DNA of 64,000 bases from Siphonodentalium dalli (GCA_032622095.1 CP136063.1:29080987-29144986), one strand, 5' to 3'; positions 35,701 through 44,745 are shown, counted from the stretch's first letter. Translations and numbers: made by a program. The notes: a model not told the origin generated them from the letters alone.

Positions 35701-37150
35701 CTCCCGTAGTGTAGATATTAATGACATATTGTCTCACGAACTCGCTCCATATCCAGCTTCTATGTTCGAGCCAGATGGTCATCTAAGGGAATCTAAGTCA
35801 AAAGCCAACTTGAAGAATGCTCTTAGAGTTGATTATACACCTGATAATTCTGCAGAGTGCATGCCGATTGAAGCAACATTTCTGGATGGTTGCGCTATTC
35901 TCTGGGTCATCCCCTGGCCATCACCTGGCGCTGTTCAGGATTATTTAAATCGGTTTAGATTGTACATTCGTAACCACATGAAGACCACAGATGTCTACCT
36001 TGTATTTGATCGATACATTACAGGTAGCACGAAGGGTTCTACGCGAATCGGACGAGACCAAGGTGCAAGTCGGATGCACACACTGAAGACAACTACCCGA
36101 CTGCCATCCCAAAAAGTAATTCTTACTGTTACACATAACAAAGCACAGCTTATTAATCTTATCTGCCAAGACCTTCAGAAACACGCGGACGATTGGAAGG
36201 AAACTCAACACAAACTGGTCATTACAGGAGAAGATCCAGTGCCTCTGGAAATACACAAAGGTTTGATAGTTCGGCGAATTGACCTCAAGTCAACACACGA
36301 AGAAGCCGATACGGTCATCATTAACCAGGTAGCAAATATTTCAACATCATGTTCACTCATCCTAGCTGACGACACCGACATATTTATAATTTTTCTGCAT
36401 TTTGTGCACATGGGTGAGATTTATGGACGTGTGCTGATGGTTTCCCCAGCAAAAGGGCGGACTACGATCGACATAAACAAAACTTACCAGACGCATAGCA
36501 AAATTATTCCTGATCTGCTAGCGATGCACGGATTGACAGGGTGCGACACAGTTGCATCATACTTTGGTATTGGGAAGTGTTCGGCCCTAAAAACTCTGCG
36601 CAGTGGAAAGCACCCTTTGAGTATGCTCGGGAATAGTCATATAAATATAAATGATGTAGTGGACGAAGTCTTGCCTTTCATTTTGACGTGTTATGGTCTC
36701 CCAAAGTGTAAGAGCACAACAGAAGCAAGAATAAAAATGTGGTCGTTAAAAGTTGGACGGTCAATGGCGTGTGCTCCAAAATTGAACTCGTTACCCCCAA
36801 CCACCGAAGCTTTCATTGAAAATATAAAGCGTGCTCACCTTCAAGTTGCTACTTGGCGATATGCATCAGACGAATCTCCGCCGGATATGGAGGCAACAAA
36901 TTTTGGTTGGTCTAAAGATGGCGACGAACTCGTTCCTACAACGGTTGCCGACAACATACCAAAGGCCCCGGATAGCATACTGAAGCTGATACGGTGTTCG
37001 TGCACCAGCAATTCGCCTTGCTCGTCAAAGAGATGTGGGTGCTTTCGTGCTGGTTTGACGTGCACGTCATTTTGTTCGTGTCAAGGCGCGCTTAACTGTT
37101 TTAACGAGTTTACAAAACACTGTGATGTTAACGAGAATAACATTGATTAG
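32777..37150 (+). CDS. putative transposase with Zn motifs, DDE-like region, FEN/PIN-like nuclease and CXC tail
   Basis: A 1457-codon frame without introns. The ATG at 32777 is the first after an in-frame TGA at 32771-32773. Seen: N-terminal Cys/His motifs (FHKNC near 62-66; HCLYCGQEC with C105, C108, C112; YHKDC near 180) of the zinc-binding sort. Middle: DNFD (427-430), TADQQLY (D598) and DMAIETTF (D799, E803) have the order of an RNase H-like DDE/D transposase core with a helical insertion. C-terminal third: FLDGC (D1037), VYLVFD (D1078), THEEADT (E1175, E1176, D1178), LADDTD (D1198, D1199, D1201) and GLTGCDTVASYFGIGK (D1257) follow the order of acidic residues and the GCD-GIG turn of FEN1/XPG-type PIN nucleases. 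Tail: nine cysteines from C1407 to C1441, with CSSKRCGCFRAGLTC, resemble the tesmin/TSO1 CXC DNA-binding motif. Proteins with this tail and GCD motif are, as I recall, common unnamed predictions in invertebrates. The transposase role is inferred from the flanking TIRs; both nuclease assignments are by motif only. Confidence 0.85.
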   Translation: MTEECIFKFRYGDRCISTDLCSVNADTSRILTIINASKVYDDHLHAILEDRLLEDENLKVHFHKNCIARYTSKTNLDVVRRDASPAIPPKRSRRSVSGFQFQLHCLYCGQECIVYKDNKNPGRWRPAYMCRSTHTEEGKPYRIELLEKCDDRGDVWGQEVRCRIGSALSDLHAVDARYHKDCMTKCVQNRCLTPTESEHTVDTALQHVINVVASNKKRIWNSVELHNEYKAHNGCVLARPQLITELKRHFCDEILTLSAVGYASVLAFHQNTANVLRLVKEESGDDLEPHITTVAKHVVEECKNITSNRSEYNIHVDRISIEESVSSTLMTFLAAISTKLDRSLPALLIGSIITSIVLNQATDLQVALGVLLRDSKLIVNHMYEYRVTCSYDELRRFKKSAAMAASLDTAKQGINDASNGMIQIIADNFDCDISSPNGKSSTHSLAMIMTQAACDVSIGDLTIPRLKKDDLPNTTIDEQAIDGSQFKITKDPVMNSVPKSTVSGKFSYHQDVSRRRAGENDLSFFEDVIYKDNCPEYNEYNTNLCREQGQSARLKTNIVYLPLIDRPPADSQTMIAAMTKAQTLSRSAGQAFVIFTADQQLYRVALHATWDNPTKFNDVYLRIGGMHLLMSYCGSIGSLMAESGLVEILSVQFGGVLKMLTGKKFPQNVRALRMLAEEVLRPVFCKFEMECMHDLDTTLDRLALQSRTSKLWIDCLLRPVFLMLKYIRAERESDWPLHLDSVSDMIPLFFAAGHIHYARYALYYLRSMESLPENVGQHFVKGEHTMHHNAGIFNGIWTDMAIETTFMRYGHGRSGIIGITLKPESIKTWAYSLHTCNGLIKDLESMQNCDANQSHTHHKEESTSRIKLDAVDREALRAKLEICIDPLEPSQHPDGLINIDSGKIVSDKTVNVDNSRALGLKQMQEFEKSWPDGFHNKISRDVHTMAQSRKHIKIDDGKIFDPEIIYARAMGLHDSSRSVDINDILSHELAPYPASMFEPDGHLRESKSKANLKNALRVDYTPDNSAECMPIEATFLDGCAILWVIPWPSPGAVQDYLNRFRLYIRNHMKTTDVYLVFDRYITGSTKGSTRIGRDQGASRMHTLKTTTRLPSQKVILTVTHNKAQLINLICQDLQKHADDWKETQHKLVITGEDPVPLEIHKGLIVRRIDLKSTHEEADTVIINQVANISTSCSLILADDTDIFIIFLHFVHMGEIYGRVLMVSPAKGRTTIDINKTYQTHSKIIPDLLAMHGLTGCDTVASYFGIGKCSALKTLRSGKHPLSMLGNSHININDVVDEVLPFILTCYGLPKCKSTTEARIKMWSLKVGRSMACAPKLNSLPPTTEAFIENIKRAHLQVATWRYASDESPPDMEATNFGWSKDGDELVPTTVADNIPKAPDSILKLIRCSCTSNSPCSSKRCGCFRAGLTCTSFCSCQGALNCFNEFTKHCDVNENNID

Positions 37151-37505
37151 AAACATATGCTTCAGATAGAGGATGCAGTATGGTCAATTCGTATCATTTA
37201 ATAACACGCTTGTTGTTAAAATTCGCGGGACTGACCGACGTATTGGTTTCTTTTGGTCTTGTATTCATTTCTTTGGATTGTATTTGTATTTTTGATAAAA
37301 CAAATTATTGTAATAATCTATATATTGCCATATTGCACAATTTTCATGTATTTGGCGGACATTTTTACGGCCATCTTTATAATCAAGCATCGGAAATTTG
37401 AAATATAGTTCGACCCACATATTATATAAGATTCCTATCATAAATTGACATATTAAACCTCAATTCGAGAAAGTTATTAACCGATTAAATAAAATACCGA
37501 AATCC

Positions 37506-37665
37506 GGTAGCCATCTTGGACGCCATCTTGGATTTCTCAAAATGCTCAAGGGTGAGACGTCCACACCACCCTACAAATCATTACAGAGACCCTCCCCATG
37601 AATAATCAGCAAAGAAACAAACTATAACAGAGAATTTTGGGTTACCCCCTACTTCCGCTGGACTA
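37506..37665 (-). repeat. right terminal inverted repeat
   Basis: Reverse complement of the left TIR with about 93% identity over 140 bp by eye. Outer end ttccgctggacta, inner end ggtagccatcttggacgcca. Confidence 0.9.
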
Positions 37666-38068
37666 TATGTTTCCTAATTAGTATAGCACTAGCAAGTTAC
37701 ATTTGAATGAAATTCATGCAATTTTCCTCAAATCTAATTGATATCATGATAACTTCCAATTTCAAATGAATGTGACATAGGAACTATTTTGCTAACTACG
37801 ATGTAGTTCTAATATGGGTATACACGTTTAACACATGAAATTACGTTTGAAAAATTACACCCACAGTAGAAATTTATACCCACAGTAGGAAGCTGTATAC
37901 CCACAAGATTATGTTTACAAAATAGGTGTTATACGCACAATAGAACAGGCAATTATGGTATAAATATGATATGTACCCTTAATTCACAATTTATACCATT
38001 TTCAATTAAAATATCAATTTAGTATAATTATTTAACATTAACACAACCAGCAAACATGAAACTACATA
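37666..38068. other. no gene seen
   Basis: AT-rich flank of the transposon with a locally repeated phrase (tacccacagtag near 37859 and 37879). No coding evidence. Confidence 0.5.
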
Positions 38069-38214
38069 CAGTAATGCCCTAATTAATCGACTCCTTTAAC
38101 CACAGCTCTCAGCGAGAGCTTTCCGATGAATGGAAACAAGCCATATTTCCGACTAAATCCTGAAAAGTTACCCATAATTCTGCTGTGGAGTCGATTAATT
38201 AGGGCATTACTGTA
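38067..38214. mobile_element. Tc1/mariner-like MITE, 144 bp
   Basis: Element 38069-38212 with perfect 26-bp inverted repeats (cagtaatgccctaattaatc and complement). It begins CAGT and ends ACTG and is flanked by TA on both sides (38067-38068 and 38213-38214). The TA duplication and CAGT ends fit Tc1/mariner-type MITEs. Confidence 0.9.
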
Positions 38215-38394
38215 CGCCGCCATATTCTGCTATTGTATTATTTATTGAGGGGCACCAGGAAGACGGCCAGTAGGTCATGCTGCTCCTGTACAATACTATT
38301 AATTCATATGTCAATGCTTTGTTATCTATTCTTATCTATTGTACAAATAAACATCTACGGACGCTGCATCGTGTGGGTTCTCTTATAGAGGAGC

Positions 38395-38480
38395 GGTCTT
38401 GACCAGAATTGTTTTTTTTTTAATTTTTTCTTTTACACACGGAAAAATTATATATCATATGAAAGTAGAAGATGTAGGCT
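38395..38480. repeat. repeat inverted with respect to 40245-40336
   Basis: gagcggtcttg, then tacacacggaaaaattatat and catatgaaagtagaagatgt. The same order occurs on the minus strand at 40336-40245, just after the zinc-finger tail. A T-rich filler differs between the copies. Confidence 0.75.
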
Positions 38481-38693
38481 TCATGTTCCGCCCTGCTGTA
38501 AAATGTGAAAGTGGTGCCGTTGCCATGGAAACAGAATGTAAACATTGTAGACACAGTTTGATATTAAACCATTTCCGTAAATGGTAAAAACTAATTTAAG
38601 CCCATTCTAGGACAGGAACAGACGTTGAAGGTCATTTATTGATGATTTGTCCACTATAACTATGTTCCAACGATTCCAGTATTAAATATGATG

Positions 38694-39535
38694 CACATAT
38701 AGGTTATACGGGTCTTTATTGCCATTTTGGGGTGAAAAATGGTGATTTTTGCAAAAAATGCGATAATTTTGGAATTGGAACATTTATTGAATACTGCATT
38801 GGTTAATGTAATAATTTATGCATTATTATGATGGCATCATACGTGTACTTCAAATTAATTTGGATAAAACTGCCGAAAAGGCCCAATACCAAGAGAAATA
38901 CCTGTTACCATGGAAACGATATTTAAAAATACAAAAAATGCCGTTATTGGAAAGAAATGAAGACCTATAACCCTTGCGACACAATATAACTTTTTGAAAT
39001 TTGTTTTTTATGACATGCACTTTTAATCCTGACTTCTGTGTTGGGTAATTGATGCGGTTTATTTAGCTGTTGTCATGGAAACGGACCAAATTTCGCCAAA
39101 TAATGATGTTTTTTCCCATAGAGCTGACATTTAAAGCATGTAATTTTATGAAGCAAAGCGTATTATGACAACCCGTTATAGATGTCTCAAAACCTTTTTC
39201 AAAGATTACTATTTCCCAATTATCCCAGTAGTAGCTAGGATGCACATATAGGATATGAAGGTTTTATTGCCATTTTGGGGTAAAAACTGTTAATTTTTGC
39301 AAAAAATGCGATAATTTTGGAATTGAAACATTTATTTGATACTACATTGGTTACAGTAATAATTTATACATATTATGATGGCTTCTTACGTGTGCTTCAA
39401 TCTAGTTTTGATAAAACTGCAGAAAAAGCCTGAGAAATACCTATCACCATGGAAACGATATTAAAAAATACACAAAATTTCATTATTGGAAAGAAATGAA
39501 GTTCTATAACCATTGCGACACAAATTAACTTTTTG
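38694..39535. repeat. direct duplication, two copies about 549 bp apart
   Basis: 38694-38997 and 39243-39535 are diverged copies sharing attgccattttggggt, tttgcaaaaaatgcgataat and ccatggaaacgatatt. No frame spans them. The segment between the copies shows nothing recognisable. Confidence 0.8.
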
Positions 39536-39619
39536 AATAATGAATAATGATGTTTTCCCCTATAAACAGGACATTTAAATTGTGAATTTTATAAAGCAAA
39601 ACATATTGTAACAACCTGT

Positions 39620-40244
39620 TATAGGTATCTCAAAATCTTCAACTCATATATATAATACAACAGGGGATAAGAGCACTCCTAAGACGACTTTCCTGCAGGT
39701 TTGCCAGACAAATTTACTATTATGTGAACGCACCCTGACATGGTACTCATCAGACTCAGAGTCCACGTGTTGTTATCATTTTATTTCCAATTTCTCAGCT
39801 GTTTCTATGGATCTAGACGAAAATTGTCTAAATGGTGATGTGTTTTGCACAATTTTTTTTATTATTGGAAATTGTGTGAAAAATTACGGGTATGTTTAAA
39901 AACCAACACCACGTATCTAGAAAATGCCATGATATGATTTTAAAAGATTCGCTGTCTGGGAATTATGAAACTGATTTGAAAGCAAATAGTTGATGATTAT
40001 AAGCTACATCCCTAAATAGTAATTACCTGTACTTACTCAGAATAACGGCATAACAATTTCCTGGAATATATCACATCCGAACCCATTTGGGTCAAATGTA
40101 GACCTGCATGATTAAAATGGGTCATGTAGTGTGATAATAGTGAGGATTGCTATGCAAATGCGGTGATATGGTGCGCCATAGCTGCCTTATGTCAAGCTCG
40201 GGCAATATATCCGGTTAATATATCAATATATGTGGTTAGACTAC
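39620..40244. other. no gene seen
   Basis: AT-rich sequence between the direct duplication and the zinc-finger tail. Nothing recognisable. Confidence 0.45.
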
Positions 40245-40336
40245 ATCTTCTACTTTCATATGATGTATAATTTTTCCGTGTGTAAAGAAAAAAATTAAAC
40301 TCGAAAAATAAGCCCCGTTGGGGCCAAGACCGCTCA
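40245..40336. repeat. inverted partner of 38395-38480
   Basis: On the minus strand it follows the last codons of the broken zinc-finger tail (stop at 40334-40336), so the 38.4-kb copy may be a displaced piece of the same 3' region or a shared dispersed repeat. Confidence 0.7.
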
Positions 40337-40499
40337 TCTATTATGTGTAGTCAGATTAGGCCTACCCGACGCAGCGAATGATTTCTCACACATATCGCAC
40401 TGATACGGGCGATCACTAAAATGAATTATCTTATGCATGGTGGCTTCTGATAAAGTTGCAAATGCTTTCGCATACATATCGCACTCAAGATTATGGACG
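40334..40499 (-). pseudogene. out-of-frame continuation of the zinc-finger array
   Basis: Downstream of the stop at 40500-40502, a different minus-strand frame still encodes finger-like sequence. ECDMYAKAF is a finger whose second Cys became Tyr, then MHKIIH, then RPYQCDMCEKSF with an intact CxxC but an ending of TTHNR and a stop. Small indels next to HTG broke the frame. The original gene therefore had about two more fingers, and the present ORF is a truncated version or part of a pseudogene. Confidence 0.75.
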
Positions 40500-41273
40500 C
40501 TATCCCGTGTGGATTCTATTATGTGTCATCAGATTACATTTCTGTGTGAATGATTTTTCACACATCTCGCACTGAAATGGACGATCTCCCGTGTGTGTTC
40601 TCAGATGAACGACTACTTGAGATGAAGTAGTAAACGATTTCTCACACACATCGCACTGATATGGACGCTCCCCATTGTGGATTCTCTTATGCTCCGTTAG
40701 GTTACCTCTCTGGGTGAATGTTTTCTCACACACATCGCACTTATATGGACGTTCGCCGGTGTGGATTCTCTTATGTTGAATCAGACGACTGTTCAGTGCA
40801 AATGATTTCTCGCACATATCACATTGATACGGACAATCACCGATGTGTGTTCTTCTATGAACAGTGGCATCATATGATTTAGTAAATGATTTCTCGCACC
40901 TATCACATTGATACGGGCGATCGCCAGTGTGGATTCTCATATGCTCCTTCAGATGACTGTTCACTCCAAATGATTTCTCACACATATCACATTGAAATGG
41001 GCGATCACCAGAGTGCGTTCTCTTATGAACTGTGACTCGAGATGAAGTAGTAAATGAAATCCCACACACATCACATTGATATGGACGATTACCGGTGTGT
41101 GTTCTCTTATGTTCCGTCAGATGACCTTTCAGTATATATGATTTCTCGCATTTATCACATTGATACGGGCGATCACCAGTGGTTGTTCTCTTATGAACGG
41201 ACGCTTGAGCTGAAGCAGTAAATGATTTATCAGAGATATCGCCCTGATCACCAAAATGAACTCTCTTATGCAT
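40500..41273 (-). CDS. C2H2 zinc-finger array protein, 3'-truncated by frameshift
   Basis: A 257-codon frame with eight complete C2H2 fingers (CDKCEKSY, CDVCGISF, CDMCEKSF, CDRCEKSF, CDMCEKSF, CDVCEKTF, CDVCEKSF, CEMCEKSF), preceded by one dead finger: QGDISDKSF lacks both cysteines and HKRTTTG has lost a histidine. Linkers are of the HTGDRPYQ type. Expected role: nuclear DNA binding; the target is unknown. Fingers 4, 6 and 7 are nearly the same as fingers in 27533-28294 on the same strand 13 kb away, so the two arose by duplication. The frame ends with IHTG and a stop inside a linker, and finger sequence continues out of frame, so the C-terminus is a mutation product. The first Met at 41271-41273 may not be the real start; an upstream exon cannot be seen. 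No effector domain is present. Confidence 0.7.
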   Translation of the reverse strand: MHKRVHFGDQGDISDKSFTASAQASVHKRTTTGDRPYQCDKCEKSYILKGHLTEHKRTHTGNRPYQCDVCGISFTTSSRVTVHKRTHSGDRPFQCDMCEKSFGVNSHLKEHMRIHTGDRPYQCDRCEKSFTKSYDATVHRRTHIGDCPYQCDMCEKSFALNSRLIQHKRIHTGERPYKCDVCEKTFTQRGNLTEHKRIHNGERPYQCDVCEKSFTTSSQVVVHLRTHTGDRPFQCEMCEKSFTQKCNLMTHNRIHTG

Positions 41274-41289
41274 TGTCTGTCTGGGCTAA

Positions 41290-41779
41290 TGTAATATCTA
41301 TTAAAACATCCGAGGTTGTATTAATGTAATGTAAATAATTTACCACGTCTAAAGCCTACATGGGTGCGTCTATAACCGAAAGGTTCGTGCACTGCAATTT
41401 CTACAGATAAAATACACTGGAGTTTCCCTTTTACCGAAATAACGATATACTTTGTCCCGCGGCTGCTAATAATGTCAATATACGTAATAACACCCTCCGT
41501 TATAATATAGGCCTACTGATGTCGCTAGCATTAAAAAAATATCTGGTTCCACAAATGGAGATATTTATTGGGCGATGATCTATTCAGCTCAGTTTTGGAA
41601 TCCCATCCGTAAGACTTTAGTTAGAAACCCCATACATGACAGTTCTCAATAAAATATTATAAAAAGTTTAGTCACTTTTGTTTTGTTTTTTTGTTTGTTG
41701 GTTTTTTAGTTCAGACGTTAGGAATTTTTTTTTAGGTTCTGTTCAACCGACCACCAAGAAAATTTCCGCGTGTTGCCTG
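41290..41779. other. no gene seen
   Basis: 5' flank of the zinc-finger ORF on the minus strand. I see no TATA box or clear splice acceptor. T-rich near 41680-41735. Confidence 0.4.
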
Positions 41780-42482
41780 TTAGTGTCTGCGCACACGATC
41801 ACGGTTGTCCCCGGTTTACCCGGCTGCGGTGTAAATCGGGGACAACCGGGATCGTGTGCGCCGGCACTTTGGGCCGGTTTTTGTCGGATCCGATTTAACC
41901 GGACCGATCAAACTGAGTTTGATTTCATCCGGAAAAACCGGCTCGTGACGATGGCAACGCGCGTGTTTTGCTTGTCACATGACCAAAACATCATTCAAAA
42001 TGTCGGAATAGTTAGCAGCGACCGCTATTCGAAAATTATGTCAAGAATTCTGATCCATCGACAAGTAACAACTGCTGGTAGACCTATGGGCAGAAAATAG
42101 GTGCCCGTATATAGTAATCGCAACAAGAAGGCGGTAGCTGTGGAAAGGTAGTTTACGGCTATTGGCAGTATTCACAGTATTGCCCGTGACCTCAAATTCA
42201 ATATATTATTATTAATATTATATATTCATTCAGTTTATTATTAATAAATATTAGTCTTTAGAAATACATATTAATATAAATCACCATGACTAGCTATAGT
42301 AAATGTCTAGATCGGCTGACCACACCAGTTGGCTATTTACTACAGTGACCATAGGCATAGCATGCATATGACCGGAGTGAAAATCGGACTCGTGTGCGCT
42401 GAACCCCCCGATTTTATCGGGCCCGATTTACACCGCAGCCGGGTAAACCGGGGACAACCGTGATCGTGTGCGCCGACACTTA
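41780..42482. mobile_element. PIF/Harbinger-like MITE, 697 bp
   Basis: Element 41783-42479 flanked by TTA on both sides (41780-41782 and 42480-42482). The terminal repeats of about 60 bp are GC-rich: gtgtctgcgcacacgatcac at the left and cgtgatcgtgtgcgccgaca at the right, continuing through cccggctgcggtgtaaatcg. A 3-bp TTA duplication suits PIF/Harbinger. The 140-codon frame over the left arm is repeat-derived. Confidence 0.85.
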
Positions 42483-42483
42483 A

Positions 42484-43714
42484 TTAACATAAACGGAAAA
42501 ATCAAACTACAGATAAAGTTTGTCATGTTGGCATTATTTTCCTATAAAATTTCAGGAAATAGATATATTATTTCACATCGCCACACAAGATTTTGGAAAA
42601 TTAATACTATTTTCGAAAAAAATATTTTTAATTTTGTGCGGTGTTTTGGGCAAATATTCGCTTTCGTTTCAATTTATTTCTGAAACTGATGGCTCACAGC
42701 TTGTAATTTCCCTAATGAATGCCTGGTGTTAAAGCATAATAATTTTCTACAATCAACTGGGAAGTCAAATTGCCAGAAAAAAACTTCAGATATTGCCTTC
42801 AAGTATTATTTTTTGTGAAAAATATAACCCTCACCCCTAACACTTTTCTCAGTTGTTGTGTGAACTTTTAGACATACAGAAGTTGTTCAAACTTGTGTTT
42901 TGATGTCCTGCAAACAAATATAATTTATATCACATCCGTATGATTTCGCTTATTGGATGTGGAGTCCGTCCTTAAATATTTATATGTAATTCCAAGGTTT
43001 GGCTTAAAGCTACATCTCTGTACTAATTTGACCCTCTGGTGACATTGTGAGAACGATACGATCGGGTACGGGTGTATTTCCATTGTTATATAACAGAACA
43101 AGCGTCTTATTAACGAAACTGCAAAAATTGACAATTTTCTCATTTTAGGGGGGAGGGTTGTATTTTTTTTAACAAAAAATAATCCTTGAAGGCACTATCT
43201 GAAGTTTTTTCTGCCAATTTGATTTCCAAGTTTATGGTGAGTGAGTGGTTCGGGGGACTAGCCCGGGATTGTCGAAAGGGTCGAGTGACCCTTTCCTTAA
43301 TCCCTCATGTTTTTGCCTTTAATTTGAGAATCATAAAAAAAAAAAAAAAAATTAAGCATTTTTGTGATGAATTTCATTTCTTCTTCTTTCTTTTTTTCTT
43401 AGGGTTTGGCTTTTCTGTTGATGATTGTGTCCAAGTTTATGGTAGAAAATTATTACGCTTTATAACACTAGGAATTCATTAGGGAAATTACAAGATGTGT
43501 GTGCCATCAGTTTCAGAAATAAATTGAAACGAAAGCAAATATTTGCTAAAAAACTCACTTAAATAATTTGTTTTCGAAAACAGTATTTATTTTCCAAAAT
43601 CTTGTGCGGCGATGTGGAACAATATATCTATTACTAAGATTTTAAAGAAAAATAATGCCAACGTGACATAAACTGTCATCTGTAGTTTAATTTTTCAGTT
43701 TATGGTAATGTTAA
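42484..43714. mobile_element. TTAA-flanked fold-back element, 1.2 kb
   Basis: TTAA at 42484-42487 and 43711-43714. The two sides match as inverted repeats over about 250 bp (aaaatcaaactacag with ctgtagtttaattttt; the two 'ctgaaactgatgg' strands), and again further in (cttcagatattgccttcaag with cttgaaggcactatctgaag). The left TTAA nearly touches the Harbinger-like element. Frames inside are repeat-derived. A separate insertion lies at 43239-43430. Confidence 0.8.
43226..43443. mobile_element. 192-bp insertion with 13-bp target duplication
   Basis: ccaagtttatggt occurs at 43226-43238 and again at 43431-43443. The stretch between is missing from the matching left arm of the fold-back element. 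It has a GC-richer start (gtggttcgggggactagccc) and an internal 17-A run. A 13-bp duplication is typical of target-primed retroposition (LINE/SINE), but no clear pol III box is seen. Confidence 0.7.
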
Positions 43715-43887
43715 GCTTTATTCAATTCAAAACCATGAATAAAAAAAATTGCAACACTTTCTGAAACCCTTGCATGGGCCACAATGTAGTCCCCCCACCA
43801 CAACAGGCAACACGCATATATTATCTTGGTAACCGGTTGAACTAACTCCTAAAATAGAGCCCTTTTCAGACTTGGCGTCTGGACTTA

Positions 43888-44185
43888 AAGGTATAGTCAT
43901 TATCGCTTATGACTACGGAATAAAACAATACAACGAACCAATCTGGGACGTTTAACGTTCGTTACGTAGCCATAGGAACATCCTAATGCTCTCTATCGCT
44001 ATATGGTATCATCCGAATGGTATGTTCTAATAATAGACAAATAAACGGTCCCAATACATTATTCGAAATACAATCAATATTAATTAATAGAAGCCTTTCC
44101 GGACAGGGTTTTCAGTTCATATTTATTATTTCATGCCCACGCAACTATTTCAAATTTGTTATTTAAAGAGATAATCCATCTTTAA
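43888..44185. mobile_element. 5'-truncated TTAA MITE
   Basis: The right-hand half of the aggtggattatctc family, from cattatcgcttat to gataatccatct, followed by TTAA at 44182-44185. Diverged, with no left end; an old fragment. Confidence 0.8.
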
Positions 44186-44745
44186 CATGTAACACCCAAC
44201 ATAAAAAAAACCAGTGGTGCAATTTAGTTCTCCAAACCGCCAATTTTAGTGAGTTAATGACGTGGGTGATTCAAGAAGACGAATAAGTAGAAGCAGAAGA
44301 CGAAAAGAACATCCAATTTGTTTCGCCACTTCTCAAATCCATTAAAGCACCGAAGCATCGATGTTGTATTCGGTGAAGTTGTTGTCAGTTACATGTACAT
44401 GTACATGTATCTATGTTCTCTATGGCCTCCACAGAAAACAGAAGATATATTGCTGTCGTTGAATAATACAAATCCCGTTTTAGAATATAATTATAATGTG
44501 GTTTTATGGAGCCCATATTCAGAATGAGCAATGGTGATGCCACAGTGTCCTGGGCCCACAAACAATGTACCCTGCCTTGCTCACCGGAAGCTTATATTAT
44601 ATTCATGATGAACAGACAATCTGTGGTAGGAGCAGTTTTATAGCCAGTCAAAAATAAAAACGTGTAAATAAAATTGTCGAGAATCCTGAATCTCATGAAT
44701 TGCTTACACCATGGTGTACACTTACAAAGCCCAATATTTACAACT

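Larger units (their letters stand above)
32114..37665 (+). mobile_element. complete DNA transposon with long TIRs and one large ORF
   Basis: A 5.55-kb element bounded by inverted repeats of about 160-170 bp (32114-32283 and 37506-37665) around a single intact 1457-codon ORF. The outer ends read tagtccagc and gctggacta. The flanks give a candidate 3-bp target duplication TAT (32111-32113 and 37666-37668), not certain because aacatat-like bases continue outside both ends. About 11 mismatches in about 140 aligned TIR positions and the open ORF indicate a young, possibly autonomous element. Between the left TIR and the ORF lie about 490 bp with a splice-acceptor-like tgtctttcctttcag (ending 32752). 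I do not recognise the superfamily. Confidence 0.85.

Noticed and set aside
32111-37668. TAT as a definite 3-bp target duplication of the transposon
   Set aside because: Not accepted as certain. The bases outside both ends also resemble each other in inverted orientation (aacatat), so the true end could lie a few bases further out.
41678-42100. 140-codon frame
   Set aside because: It covers the GC-rich left TIR of the Harbinger-like MITE, and no protein motif is present.
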